This document shows positions 39,286-47,374 of a stretch of DNA of 64,000 nt, piece after piece. A model generated the notes under the pieces. The model made no database searches. It saw only the letters and a program-made list of their open reading frames with translations, and was not told the DNA's origin. The DNA is from Marinilabilia salmonicolor (GTDB taxonomy: Bacteria; Bacteroidota; Bacteroidia; Bacteroidales; Marinilabiliaceae), in the NCBI RefSeq assembly GCF_003003035.1, contig NZ_PVTS01000007.1, positions 62,001 through 126,000 of the forward strand, in the 5' to 3' direction. Both the position numbers and the translations under genes were made by a program. Numbering within the stretch: the stretch's first letter is position 1; each line of letters begins with the position of its first letter.

Positions 39286-40527
39286 TTATTTTAATTGCAG
39301 ATGGCAAGAGAAAAAACCACGAACAATCAATAATAAGATAACAGGAAGACTTTCGTATGGAAAATATTGAATGCCCGCCGCCATCACAACAAGAAATATT
39401 ACCAGGGCAACCCCCTGAAGAAAACAAAAAAGTTTACGGTAAATATATTTTACATTTGTAACCAATAAGATCCAGAATGGATTGGCCCATAACAAATTCC
39501 AATTTGGGCTGGTAACCTGGTGATTGGAGATCCAGCTCAGATAAAAAATAACGATGCCCAACAGAGAAACAGCACTGAAAAGAATAAAATCGAAAACCTT
39601 CAATTTGCCTTTTCCTTTTTGCTCAGTAAAAGACCACAGTGCAATAAGAATAAACAATACCCAAAGAGTGGTTGTCGGTGACCACCAATCGGCTGCTTTG
39701 TATTCGGAATAATCACTTAAGTCCAGTAAAATATTTGTTGCAGCGACCAGGTTTTCGGTGTCATCAATGCGAATACCGGAAAACTGTCCCATCAGATAAT
39801 CAGGAAGAAACATGATGGATGCAGAATCGGTTTGAGCATCAGCGGGTGCTCCCAAGATCAGGTCAATTCCAAACTTTGTCCACGGTTGCTTTTCCAGATA
39901 AGGATGAATGGCTTCCCGAAAAGTCAATGATACCGGAATGTTCTCTGTAGAGAAATTTACCCGGTCAGAACTATATTGCTCCAGAACAATATCAGCAACC
40001 CTGGTGGCACAATTATCATAGAAAAAGTCGTATTGGTAAGCCCGGTTTTGCGGTTGAGCATTGACAATTAAATCCCTAAACAATGACTCTTTTTGAGATT
40101 CAGAAAGGGACAGTTCCTGCTCCCACACCGATCGATTGGTCATGAAGTACTCACGCATGAAGCGTTTAAACGGTGAAACAGACAATAAATAATCCAGATT
40201 GCCATGGCCAAACTTCAGGTAAAAGAAAGGGGTATTAAAGTCAAATGTGCCATAATTAAAAACCAGGTCTATTTCATTTTCCGGATCAGAGACTCTTATG
40301 GCAGTATGTCCAAATACGGAATACAATTCCTCTCCGGGAGCACAGGTCAGTAAGGAGATGGTTGCTTCCTGTGAGAGTTGATTGGAAAGGTTGTTTTTTG
40401 CAGGGATGTTTACAAAAGGTACAATAAACAACAGCAATAACAATTTTACCTTTATCTTCTTGTTTACAAATGTGCAAAAACGAGTGTGCATGACTTTTTT
40501 ATTTTTATACATAAGTAAACGACTCAC
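39286..40527 (-). CDS. Lnb/DUF4105 family membrane protein (lipoprotein N-acylation type)
   Basis: 413 residues. A signal/anchor helix (VKLLLLLFIVPFVNIPA) precedes a periplasmic domain with TCAPGEELYSVFGHTAIRV, FNYGTFDFN, and YDFFYDNCATRVADI, the conserved His and Cys blocks of the DUF4105/Lnb N-terminal domain. The C-terminal third has about four transmembrane helices. Lnb-type proteins complete the acylation of bacterial lipoproteins by moving an acyl chain to the N-terminus. Three possible starts (40527, 40512, 40491) precede the signal; the sequence does not decide among them. It lies 38 bases after pyrD on the same strand. Confidence 0.8.
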   Translation of the reverse strand: MSRLLMYKNKKVMHTRFCTFVNKKIKVKLLLLLFIVPFVNIPAKNNLSNQLSQEATISLLTCAPGEELYSVFGHTAIRVSDPENEIDLVFNYGTFDFNTPFFYLKFGHGNLDYLLSVSPFKRFMREYFMTNRSVWEQELSLSESQKESLFRDLIVNAQPQNRAYQYDFFYDNCATRVADIVLEQYSSDRVNFSTENIPVSLTFREAIHPYLEKQPWTKFGIDLILGAPADAQTDSASIMFLPDYLMGQFSGIRIDDTENLVAATNILLDLSDYSEYKAADWWSPTTTLWVLFILIALWSFTEQKGKGKLKVFDFILFSAVSLLGIVIFYLSWISNHQVTSPNWNLLWANPFWILLVTNVKYIYRKLFCFLQGVALVIFLVVMAAGIQYFPYESLPVILLLIVRGFFSCHLQLK

Positions 40528-40565
40528 TCATGGGTCTTTGTTTACTTTTGTAATCAAAAGATACA

Positions 40566-41477
40566 TTAAACTTTCAAAGCCCCGATAAGATCTGAAACCT
40601 TTGAGATGCCTCGCTCTTCCATATATTCTGCAATTCCCTTTACTATTTTTACGGTAACATCAGGTTCCCGGAAATTGGCGGTCCCCACCTGAATAGCAGA
40701 AGCACCGGCCAGTAAAAACTCAATGGCATCGTTGGCTGAAGAGATTCCTCCAAGTCCAACAACCGGAATCTTAACAGCCGAGGCGACCTGCCAAACCATT
40801 CGCAGTGCCACTGGTTTAACGCACGGTCCTGATAGTCCACCGGTTATTGTTGATAAAACCGGTTTTTGAGTCTTTACATCAATGGCCATGCCCAGTAAGG
40901 TATTAATCAGGGAGACCGAGTCAGCCCCTGCCTCTTCCACTCCTTTGGCAATTTCTGCAATATCGGTAACATTGGGAGATAATTTCACCATCAGGTGTCG
41001 CGGAAAAACCTCCCGAACCGCCCTGGTTACGGCTATGGCAGAAGGGCAACTGGTACCAAAAGCCATTCCGCCCTCTTTTACATTAGGACAGGAAATGTTC
41101 AGTTCAATACCCGGAACACCTTCGAGAGCGGCTATTTTTTCAGCTGTCTCAACATATTCCTCTACGGTTGACCCGGAGACATTAACCAGAATACGTGTAT
41201 CCCGATTGCTGATCCGGGGCCAAATTTCATTGCAAAAAACATCGACCCCTTTGTTTTGAAGTCCCACTGCATTAAGCATTCCCATAGGTGTTTCGGCCAT
41301 TCGGGGATAAGGATTTCCCTCTCTGGCAGTTGCGGTGGTGCCTTTAACAATGATACCTCCCAAATCCGACAGGTCCAAAAAATCTTCATACTCTTCTCCG
41401 TATCCAAACGTACCCGATGCGGTCATAACAGGATTTCGGAGAGATAAGTTTCCTAGTTTAACGGATAAATCTACCAT
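40566..41477 (-). CDS. pyrD: Dihydroorotate dehydrogenase B, catalytic subunit
   Basis: A 303-residue FMN enzyme of class 1B that oxidises dihydroorotate to orotate in pyrimidine synthesis, with electrons leaving through PyrK to NAD. Evidence: [21 protein letters not shown] (Lys of the FMN site), [13 protein letters not shown] with the class 1 catalytic cysteine, and [20 protein letters not shown]. Its start overlaps the end of pyrK by 7 bases, so the two are translationally coupled. Confidence 0.97.
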   Translation of the reverse strand: MVDLSVKLGNLSLRNPVMTASGTFGYGEEYEDFLDLSDLGGIIVKGTTATAREGNPYPRMAETPMGMLNAVGLQNKGVDVFCNEIWPRISNRDTRILVNVSGSTVEEYVETAEKIAALEGVPGIELNISCPNVKEGGMAFGTSCPSAIAVTRAVREVFPRHLMVKLSPNVTDIAEIAKGVEEAGADSVSLINTLLGMAIDVKTQKPVLSTITGGLSGPCVKPVALRMVWQVASAVKIPVVGLGGISSANDAIEFLLAGASAIQVGTANFREPDVTVKIVKGIAEYMEERGISKVSDLIGALKV

Positions 41478-42244
41478 TTCAAATATTTTGAGTCAAAAAC
41501 CGGTCCATCTGTACATACACACTTATGTCCGTCCTGCGTAGGAGTTACACAACAAAGACAGGCACCAATACCGCAGGCCATGGTGTTTTCCATCGAGACC
41601 TGGCATGTTATATCTCTTTCGGCGGCATATTTGGCCAGGACCTTCATCATGGGTTCCGGTCCACAAGTGTAAATGTAATCGAAATCCGGTTCGAAAGTTT
41701 TCATTACCGGGTGATGAATTACGTATCCTTTGGTTCCGCGTGTCCCATCCTCGGTGGTTACGAGCACTTCTCCAAGCTTCTCATATGATTGTAACTCCAC
41801 CAGATCGGCTGTGGTGCGTCCCCCGATGAGAAATCGCGGTGTAATGCCATGTTCCTTAAGATATCGGCCAAGAAAGAGTAACGGGGCAACTCCACATCCG
41901 CCGCCAATCAGAAGGACTTTATCACTCTCGGGAAGAGTGTAATGGTTTCCAAGAGGATATACCAGGTTGAGCTGATCACCCGGCTGCAATTTACTCAGCG
42001 TGCGGGTACCCGGGCCAACTTCCTGTATCAGTAATTTTAAAGTATTGTCGTCATAATTCACATCGTGAATGGAGAGCGGACGACGCAAATAGGTATCATT
42101 AGAGCCATCTACACGGGCTTCCACAAATTGGCCCGGTAACATTTCCGGCATTTTGCCGGGATGTTGCAGCGTTAGGATCACAAATTCACGGGTATGGCGC
42201 TCATTGGCAATTACCGTGAAATCATTTATGTGTTTCTTTTGCAT
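41471..42244 (-). CDS. pyrK: Dihydroorotate dehydrogenase B, electron-transfer subunit
   Basis: A 257-residue flavoprotein partner of PyrD. An FAD-binding ferredoxin-reductase domain (RRPLSIHDV), an NAD-binding part ([15 protein letters not shown]) and a C-terminal [2Fe-2S] site ([12 protein letters not shown]...[10 protein letters not shown], four cysteines) are all present. It is the first gene of the pyrK-pyrD unit; the Lnb-like gene may be read through. A TACATTTG -7 element embedded in a palindromic site lies 120 bases upstream (42369-42376). Confidence 0.96.
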   Translation of the reverse strand: MQKKHINDFTVIANERHTREFVILTLQHPGKMPEMLPGQFVEARVDGSNDTYLRRPLSIHDVNYDDNTLKLLIQEVGPGTRTLSKLQPGDQLNLVYPLGNHYTLPESDKVLLIGGGCGVAPLLFLGRYLKEHGITPRFLIGGRTTADLVELQSYEKLGEVLVTTEDGTRGTKGYVIHHPVMKTFEPDFDYIYTCGPEPMMKVLAKYAAERDITCQVSMENTMACGIGACLCCVTPTQDGHKCVCTDGPVFDSKYLKW

Positions 42245-42554
42245 AGTTGCGATATAAAATAAGCGTTTCTCAAAAAGAATCTTCGGGGGTTTTTGTGCTT
42301 ACAATTGTATAGAGATGTATGGTCAAATGAACTTTAAACTTGATAAATCCACATGCTCCTTTTTGTTACAAATGTAAACTGCCTGTGCTATTGCTATCGC
42401 GGACAAATATAAAAAAAATACGGGTACCAATCATGCCAGGAAAGAGATTCCCAAGCAGGAGTTTGCTGAATCTGATTTTTATGGCAGGTCTCTATGAATA
42501 TAAAAGGCCTTCAGGGAGTCATAAAAGACAGCAAATCAAGCTTTTTTAGAAGTT
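42245..42554. other. Gene-free 310-bp stretch upstream of pyrK
   Basis: It holds one GTTACAAATGTAAAC site (42365-42379). A frame of 69 codons on the plus strand (42340-42549) begins inside that site and shows no protein features. Confidence 0.5.
42365..42379. promoter_or_regulatory. GTTACAAATGTAAAC site upstream of pyrK
   Basis: Inverted half-sites TTACA/TGTAA around AA. Read on the minus strand it contains TACATTTG, which could serve as the -7 element for pyrK. It is the same motif as four sites upstream of the XRE regulator gene. Confidence 0.45.
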
Positions 42555-43079
42555 TTATCCATTATGGGGAAAGAATACCTCAAAGGTATTATCGTCGTAA
42601 AACAGAAGCGTTTTAATAATCTTTTTGGTGGCACCAGTCGCAGGTTCAGAAGGTATCTTATTTTCAGGTTCGGCATTGACAGGCGGAGTTTCCTCCTTGT
42701 TCTGCAGATTTTCCGGTGCAGCGATGCTTTCAGAGGCCTCCTGTTTCTGTTTGGTGTTGTAAATGGCCTTTTCTTCCTCCCTGGCAGATGAAGAGAAGGA
42801 AGGAAATACAATTTTTCCGTCCGAACCGGATGATGTGGGACCTGCATTGGTCTGTTTTCTCGCTATATCTGAACGCTTATAGGGACCTTTACCGGTGATT
42901 AACCAATCGGGACTGATATGCTCGAAATGGGTTAGGATTTTCTGCAGAAAATCGAGACTTGGTTTGTTTCTTCCCGAAATAATGTGGCTTACGCTTGACC
43001 TTTGAACTCCTACCAGTTCTGCAAATCTCGCGGGACTGAGTCTTTCCTGTGTTAGTATCTCCTTGATTCGTTCTTGCAT
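42555..43079 (-). CDS. XRE-family helix-turn-helix regulator
   Basis: A 174-residue DNA-binding protein. The N-terminal HTH (about 5-60) reads RLSPARFAELVGVQRSSVSH, followed by IISGRNKPSLDFL and WLITGKGP, which is the usual Cro/CI layout. The middle (about 70-150) is a low-complexity Ser/Glu/Pro/Lys linker. The last 20 residues (IKTLLFYDDNTFEVFFP) form a small conserved end found in Bacteroidetes homologues. Palindromic GTTACAAATGTAAC-like sites lie directly upstream, so autoregulation is plausible. The target genes are unknown. Confidence 0.85.
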   Translation of the reverse strand: MQERIKEILTQERLSPARFAELVGVQRSSVSHIISGRNKPSLDFLQKILTHFEHISPDWLITGKGPYKRSDIARKQTNAGPTSSGSDGKIVFPSFSSSAREEEKAIYNTKQKQEASESIAAPENLQNKEETPPVNAEPENKIPSEPATGATKKIIKTLLFYDDNTFEVFFPHNG

Positions 43080-43100
43080 GATTCTTATGCGGTTAGCTTC

Positions 43101-43115
43101 GTAACAAATGTAAAA
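43101..43115. promoter_or_regulatory. Palindromic site 1 upstream of the XRE gene
   Basis: GTAACAAATGTAAAA; on the minus strand it contains TACATTTG, a possible -7 element, 22 bases upstream of the XRE start codon. Confidence 0.5.
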
Positions 43116-43134
43116 ACCATTGTTTGAATAATTA

Positions 43135-43147
43135 CTACAAATGTAAC
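43135..43147. promoter_or_regulatory. Palindromic site 2 upstream of the XRE gene
   Basis: CTACAAATGTAAC with half-sites TACA/TGTA around AA, 34 bases from site 1 centre to centre. Confidence 0.5.
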
Positions 43148-43188
43148 ATTGTTTTTTGAATTTTAAAATTTAAGATCGTGGTTTGATT

Positions 43189-43204
43189 GGTTACAGATGT
43201 ACAC
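43189..43204. promoter_or_regulatory. Palindromic site 3 upstream of the XRE gene
   Basis: GGTTACAGATGTACAC with half-sites TTACA/TGTAC around GA; the weakest of the group. Confidence 0.4.
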
Positions 43205-43660
43205 GAAAAAACATTGGCTTTTGGGGAGGATAAAAATGATTCGGGGAGCCTTGGCGTTCCTAAAGCTGCATTTACGCTAAGTACTTATAGAAGACTTATG
43301 TAGTGTTACTTATGATATTACTATTAGGGATTTTATGGCCTTTTAGAATGTTTCAGAGGCTTAAAGACTCTGTATTTGATCCTTTTCGTTGGCTGTGTAT
43401 TTAATTGTTTATCATGTTCATAGATTTGTTTACTGGGCTGTATTATATTATCACTTGATATAATGTCAATAAAACGCTGGTTTTTAGCTGAAAAAACCAC
43501 TCAATTGATACTTGCTTCTATCGTTGTGAATATTTATGCATAGATTTCTTTAATCAATTGAAAATATACTTTAAGTGTGTGATGTAAGTATTTGAAAAAG
43601 TGAGTTTTAAAGTGTGATGTATATGACTTTTACTACGTTAACGTGAGGTCTTTTTGCGTG

Positions 43661-43674
43661 GTTACAAATGTAAC
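43661..43674. promoter_or_regulatory. Palindromic site 4, GTTACAAATGTAAC
   Basis: The best copy: perfect 6-base arms GTTACA/TGTAAC around AA. It is 580 bases from the XRE start and not next to any gene. Confidence 0.5.
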
Positions 43675-44382
43675 AAGGGTGGATTTCTTCCCACCTGTCC
43701 TATTCCCCACTTATTTTTTGATTTTAATCGAACATACACACGGCTATTGATGCCGGTATTTAAGCACAAATAAATCTATATGCCTGAGGATATTCGTTTT
43801 TGCATTGGAAATTGGCCTGCTATAGGTGGTTTAATCCGATTCTATGATGGGGATTGAGCTTCTTTATCGTTTTGTGCTAGCAGATTGTAAAGCATTCGCA
43901 AGCCTCTCTTTCATCCGTTTAAAATTTTGTAATTATGTGATAAAGAACTAATTAAAAATTTGAGAACAAATGGAACCGCTTCGCTCTCGCATAATATTCT
44001 TTTAAACATATTCTCTTGTGATATTTATATTTAAAAAATATCATGCTCGTTTCATACTTAATTATCTTTGAGAAGAATCGCAATGGAACGATTATGGATA
44101 TTTGAGTCCATAATTTGCCATAAATGTGGATGTCTGAAAGGATTGCGAGTTACATCCGACCTCAATAATTTTATTTAAGTGGATGGTCTAAGTTCCCATC
44201 GGTTTTATTTTGAGAACAGCGTTACGGTAAATACGGAGCCACTATAAAATGATTATACAACCCAATTACTATGAAATTATTTTACAGATAAAAAAGGTGG
44301 TTTTAAACCGAAGAATTTTTGTTTCCTGTAAATTTTTTTTTTGGTAAAAGAAATTACTCGATGTTTTACATAATTAACCCCA

Positions 44383-44420
44383 TAAAAAAACCGTATTTCG
44401 AATCCAATCGAAATACGGTT
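44383..44420 (-). terminator. Terminator of tRNA-Lys
   Basis: A perfect 12-bp stem AACCGTATTTCG/CGAAATACGGTT with an 8-base loop, followed on the minus strand by a run of seven T. It starts 10 bases after the CCA end. Confidence 0.85.
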
Positions 44421-44430
44421 CATAATAAAG

Positions 44431-44506
44431 TGGTGACCCAGCAGGGATTCGAACCCTGGACCCCATCCTTAAAAGGGACGTGCTCTACCAGCTGAGCTAC
44501 TGAGTC
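44431..44506 (-). tRNA. tRNA-Lys (anticodon TTT)
   Basis: Full cloverleaf on the minus strand: acceptor GACTCAG/CTGGGTC, D arm GCTC..GAGC, anticodon loop CTTTTAA in stem CGTCC/GGATG, and T arm CAGGG-TTCGAAT-CCCTG. The CCA end is encoded (44431-44433). Confidence 0.97.
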
Positions 44507-44528
44507 GCCTGTTTTTGTTCAGCGGGTA

Positions 44529-44559
44529 CAAAAGTAAAGTTTTGAAACTACAATCCAAA
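44529..44559 (-). promoter_or_regulatory. tRNA-Lys promoter
   Basis: On the minus strand TTTG (44556-44559), a 19-base spacer and TACTTTTG (44529-44536), an exact match to the Bacteroidetes consensus, 22 bases before the tRNA 5' end. Confidence 0.75.
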
Positions 44560-44593
44560 AAAATGGTGGAAAAACTTTCCCTCAAATAAAGCT

Positions 44594-45112
44594 TTATTTG
44601 TTTTTAGCATTAAATGCTTTCTCAACCTCCTTGATCCACTTCTCAATTCGTTCTTCAGTCAAAGCTGCCTGATTCTCAATGTCCAGTGCAAGCCCCACAA
44701 ACTGATCTCCTCTTTGAGCCATAGAAGCTTCAAACTGGTATCCCTCAACTGAAGTAAAGCCGACTACTTCTCCACCTCGTTTTTCAATAAAATCGGCCAT
44801 AATGCCCAAACCATCCACAAAATTTTCGGGATATCCTTTTTGGTCACCGCCACCAAAGAGTGCAAAAGTTTTTCCTTTCAAACTGTCATCTTCGATGGTT
44901 GGCAAAAATTCGTCCCAGTAATTGGGTAATTCTCCGTCGAACCAGGTGGGAACAGCAAAAATGTAATTTTCAAACTTTTCAAAATCCTTATGAGAGGCTA
45001 CATCCACATCAACCTGCTCCACGTTTTTTTCGCCCAGGTGTTTTATCATTTTTTTCACCTGCTGCTTGGTTTTGTGGGAACGGAAACTATAAAATATACC
45101 AATTTTCTTCAT
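44594..45112 (-). CDS. Flavodoxin with altered phosphate loop
   Basis: A 172-residue long-chain flavodoxin-like protein, a soluble one-electron carrier with FMN. The second half is canonical: VPTWFDGELPNYWDEF, ALFGGGDQKGYPENFVDGLG, and GLALDIENQ...RIEKWIKE. The first loop is not: after strand 1 (KKIGIFY) it reads SFRSHKTKQQ in place of the T-G-x-T phosphate loop (usually GTDTGNTRK). FMN affinity may be reduced or the loop may bind differently. It follows the E1 gene by 37 bases on the same strand, so it may share that transcript. A perfect 18-base palindrome overlaps its stop codon (44583-44600). Confidence 0.85.
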   Translation of the reverse strand: MKKIGIFYSFRSHKTKQQVKKMIKHLGEKNVEQVDVDVASHKDFEKFENYIFAVPTWFDGELPNYWDEFLPTIEDDSLKGKTFALFGGGDQKGYPENFVDGLGIMADFIEKRGGEVVGFTSVEGYQFEASMAQRGDQFVGLALDIENQAALTEERIEKWIKEVEKAFNAKNK

Positions 45113-45149
45113 TTCTATCTTTGTTTTGTTTAAACCAATTCGCCTTTCT

Positions 45150-47201
45150 TTAATAGGCTGCTAATTCACGGGCTGCTTTAAGCACTTTCTCTGTATTGGG
45201 CAATGCTGCTGCTTCCAGTATCCGGTTAAATCCAATGGGTGTAAACTCTGCTCCCAAGCGCTTAACCGGTGCATCCAGCAGTTCAAATGCTTCATCTGCG
45301 ATGATGGCTGCCAGCTCTCCTCCAAATCCGCCAAATACTTTGTCTTCATGAACCACTAAAGCCCTGGATGTTTTTTCCAGTGATTTCAGAATGGTTTCTT
45401 TATCCAGAGGGATGAGTGACCGAATGTCAATCACCTCCACTTCGAGGCCATCTTCCTTACTCATCTTTTCGGCAGCTTCCAGACACATGTGAGTGGTATT
45501 TCCATAGGTGATGATTGTCATCTTGTCACCTTCGCGTCGTACGCGGGCTTTTCCAAAGGGAACCTCAAAATCATCCGGTACAACGCTTGCAGCTTTGGGC
45601 GAATTGTAAAGGGCCTTGGGTTCCAAAAACAGTGTTAATCCTTCGGAGCGCATGGAAGTTCTCAGCAAACCTGCTGCATCATCGGCAAATGACGGGTAAA
45701 CAACCCTGATTCCGGGGAAAGTTGCCAGAGCTCCCTCGGTGGTTTGTGAATGGTAAAGTCCGCCCCCGATGTAACCTCCCGATGCCAGACGGATGGTGAT
45801 ATTGGGTGAGAACTGTCCTTTGGTCCTCCAGTATTCATGGGTGGTCTCCACATATTGTTCCATGGCAGGCCAGAAATAATCGGCAAACTCAGCACCTTCC
45901 ACTACAATTCTGATTTTCTTGTTGTAGCGCGACATGCCATTGGCTGTTCCCATGATATAATCCTCTGCAATAGGGGCATTAAACACTCTGTGCTTTCCAA
46001 ACTCCTGCTGCATTCCCTTGGATACGTTAAACACCCCTCCTTTATCCTTGTTGGCAATGTCCTGCCCCCACAAGTAGGTATCAGGATTGTGACGGAATTC
46101 CGCTTTCAGCGTTCCGTTAAGGGCTTCAATAAGTTTAATTGAGTTTCCTTCTCCTTTATGAAGACCATCAGGATATTTTTCACTTTTGTAAGGCTCGGGA
46201 ATAACAAAATCGTGAATAGATTCGGGTTTGGGATCAGCCGCTTTAATGGCCTTTTTGTGAGCATCCTTTACCTCCTTGGTAACTTTCTCCTCAATTTCTT
46301 TTAGTTCGTCCTCAGTAGCTTTCTCATACCGAAGCAACATTCTTTTGTATTTGGCCAGTGGATCGTACTCCTTCACATAATTCAATTCATTCTCATCACG
46401 ATACAACTCATGACGATCGGAGTTTGAGTGAGATCCTATGCGCACACAGTTGGCGTGCACCACCACCGGACTTTGCTCTTTTTTAGCCCAGCTTACAGCC
46501 TCTTCCATGGCATTCATGGAGTCAAAAACATCTTTACCGTTGCAGTAGATGATGCGCAGGTTTTTGAACCCTTCAAAGTTATGAGCAACTTTACGGTTGG
46601 CAGTTTGATCTTCTTTAGGTACTGAAATTCCGTATCCATTGTCCTGGAATACAAAAACAACAGGAAGTTTTTCGCGCGAAGCTCCGTTGATGGCTTCATA
46701 TACATAGCCTTCAGAAACAGAGCTCTCCCCTTGTGAACTGATGACCACCGCATCATTTTCCTTGTAAGTTTTAAGTGCCCTACCCAATCCGGAAGCATGC
46801 AGTGTATGGTTACCGGTTGCGGAACTCACATTATGGATGTTCCATTCGGGCTTGGCCAGGTGATTGGACATATGTCTTCCTCCTCCGGCAACGTCTGCAT
46901 CTTTGGAAATACCATTATAGATAACCTCTTCTGCAGTCATTCCTGCTGATACGCAGGTCTGCAAATCGCGGTAGTACGGAAAAAGATGATCTTTATTTTT
47001 TTTGAAATTCTGACCAATGGCCAATTGAATGCCATCATGCCCCGCTGCAGGAGCATGATACGACCAACCAATGGCTTGTTTGAGGTAATTCGGGGCACGT
47101 TCATCAAGTGTGCGTCCCAAAAACAACAGACGATACCACTCCAAAAGGGTTTTCTTATCTGTTTTTTTTATTGAATATTTTTCAGGAAAATTACTCTTCA
47201 T
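45150..47201 (-). CDS. 2-oxoacid dehydrogenase E1, fused alpha and beta subunits
   Basis: About 683 residues from the ATG at 47201 (an ATG at 47222 would add seven). The N-terminal half is the thiamine-diphosphate E1 alpha domain (YRDLQTCVSAGMTAEEV, GRHMSNHLA, SSQGESSVSEG, QDNGYGISVP). The C-terminal half, from about residue 345, is the E1 beta domain (GQDIANKDKGGVFNVSKG, FNAPIAEDYIMGTANGMS, LTLFLEPKALYN, VIDIRSLIPLD). It decarboxylates a 2-oxoacid and passes the acyl group to E2. The layout is that of the branched-chain/acetoin-like alpha2beta2 class as a single chain, common in Bacteroidetes. The exact 2-oxoacid is not clear. It follows the E2 gene on the same strand. Confidence 0.9.
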   Translation of the reverse strand: MKSNFPEKYSIKKTDKKTLLEWYRLLFLGRTLDERAPNYLKQAIGWSYHAPAAGHDGIQLAIGQNFKKNKDHLFPYYRDLQTCVSAGMTAEEVIYNGISKDADVAGGGRHMSNHLAKPEWNIHNVSSATGNHTLHASGLGRALKTYKENDAVVISSQGESSVSEGYVYEAINGASREKLPVVFVFQDNGYGISVPKEDQTANRKVAHNFEGFKNLRIIYCNGKDVFDSMNAMEEAVSWAKKEQSPVVVHANCVRIGSHSNSDRHELYRDENELNYVKEYDPLAKYKRMLLRYEKATEDELKEIEEKVTKEVKDAHKKAIKAADPKPESIHDFVIPEPYKSEKYPDGLHKGEGNSIKLIEALNGTLKAEFRHNPDTYLWGQDIANKDKGGVFNVSKGMQQEFGKHRVFNAPIAEDYIMGTANGMSRYNKKIRIVVEGAEFADYFWPAMEQYVETTHEYWRTKGQFSPNITIRLASGGYIGGGLYHSQTTEGALATFPGIRVVYPSFADDAAGLLRTSMRSEGLTLFLEPKALYNSPKAASVVPDDFEVPFGKARVRREGDKMTIITYGNTTHMCLEAAEKMSKEDGLEVEVIDIRSLIPLDKETILKSLEKTSRALVVHEDKVFGGFGGELAAIIADEAFELLDAPVKRLGAEFTPIGFNRILEAAALPNTEKVLKAARELAAY

Positions 47202-47374
47202 CAGTATAAAGTTTATTTTCAAAGATCTGACAAAAACAATATGGAAACCTGACTTCTTAGTTTAATGAGACTGGTCATTGCCATACTTTTTTTGATCAGA
47301 ACCTTTTATAATAATTATAAGTCTTCAAAAACTCATTAACAGAATGATTGAACAATGCTGTTGCGGGAGGAAAA

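Larger units (their letters stand above)
43080..44430. other. Gene-free AT-rich 1.35-kb stretch with palindromic sites
   Basis: No open frame with protein-like composition on either strand. The left 600 bases carry four TTACA-NN-TGTA-type sites. A hairpin TGGTTTTT-complement sits near 43476-43497, and a short direct repeat AAGTGTGATGTA-like occurs near 43573 and 43611. The right half shows nothing recognisable before the tRNA terminator. This is the longest non-coding gap in the window. Confidence 0.6.

Noticed and set aside
40543-40551. Plus-strand TACTTTTG before the Lnb-like gene
   Set aside because: It faces into pyrD on the wrong strand for any gene, so it is likely chance in AT-rich DNA.
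42340-42549. 69-codon frame upstream of pyrK
   Set aside because: It starts within a palindromic site and shows no recognisable protein features; upstream DNA of pyrK.
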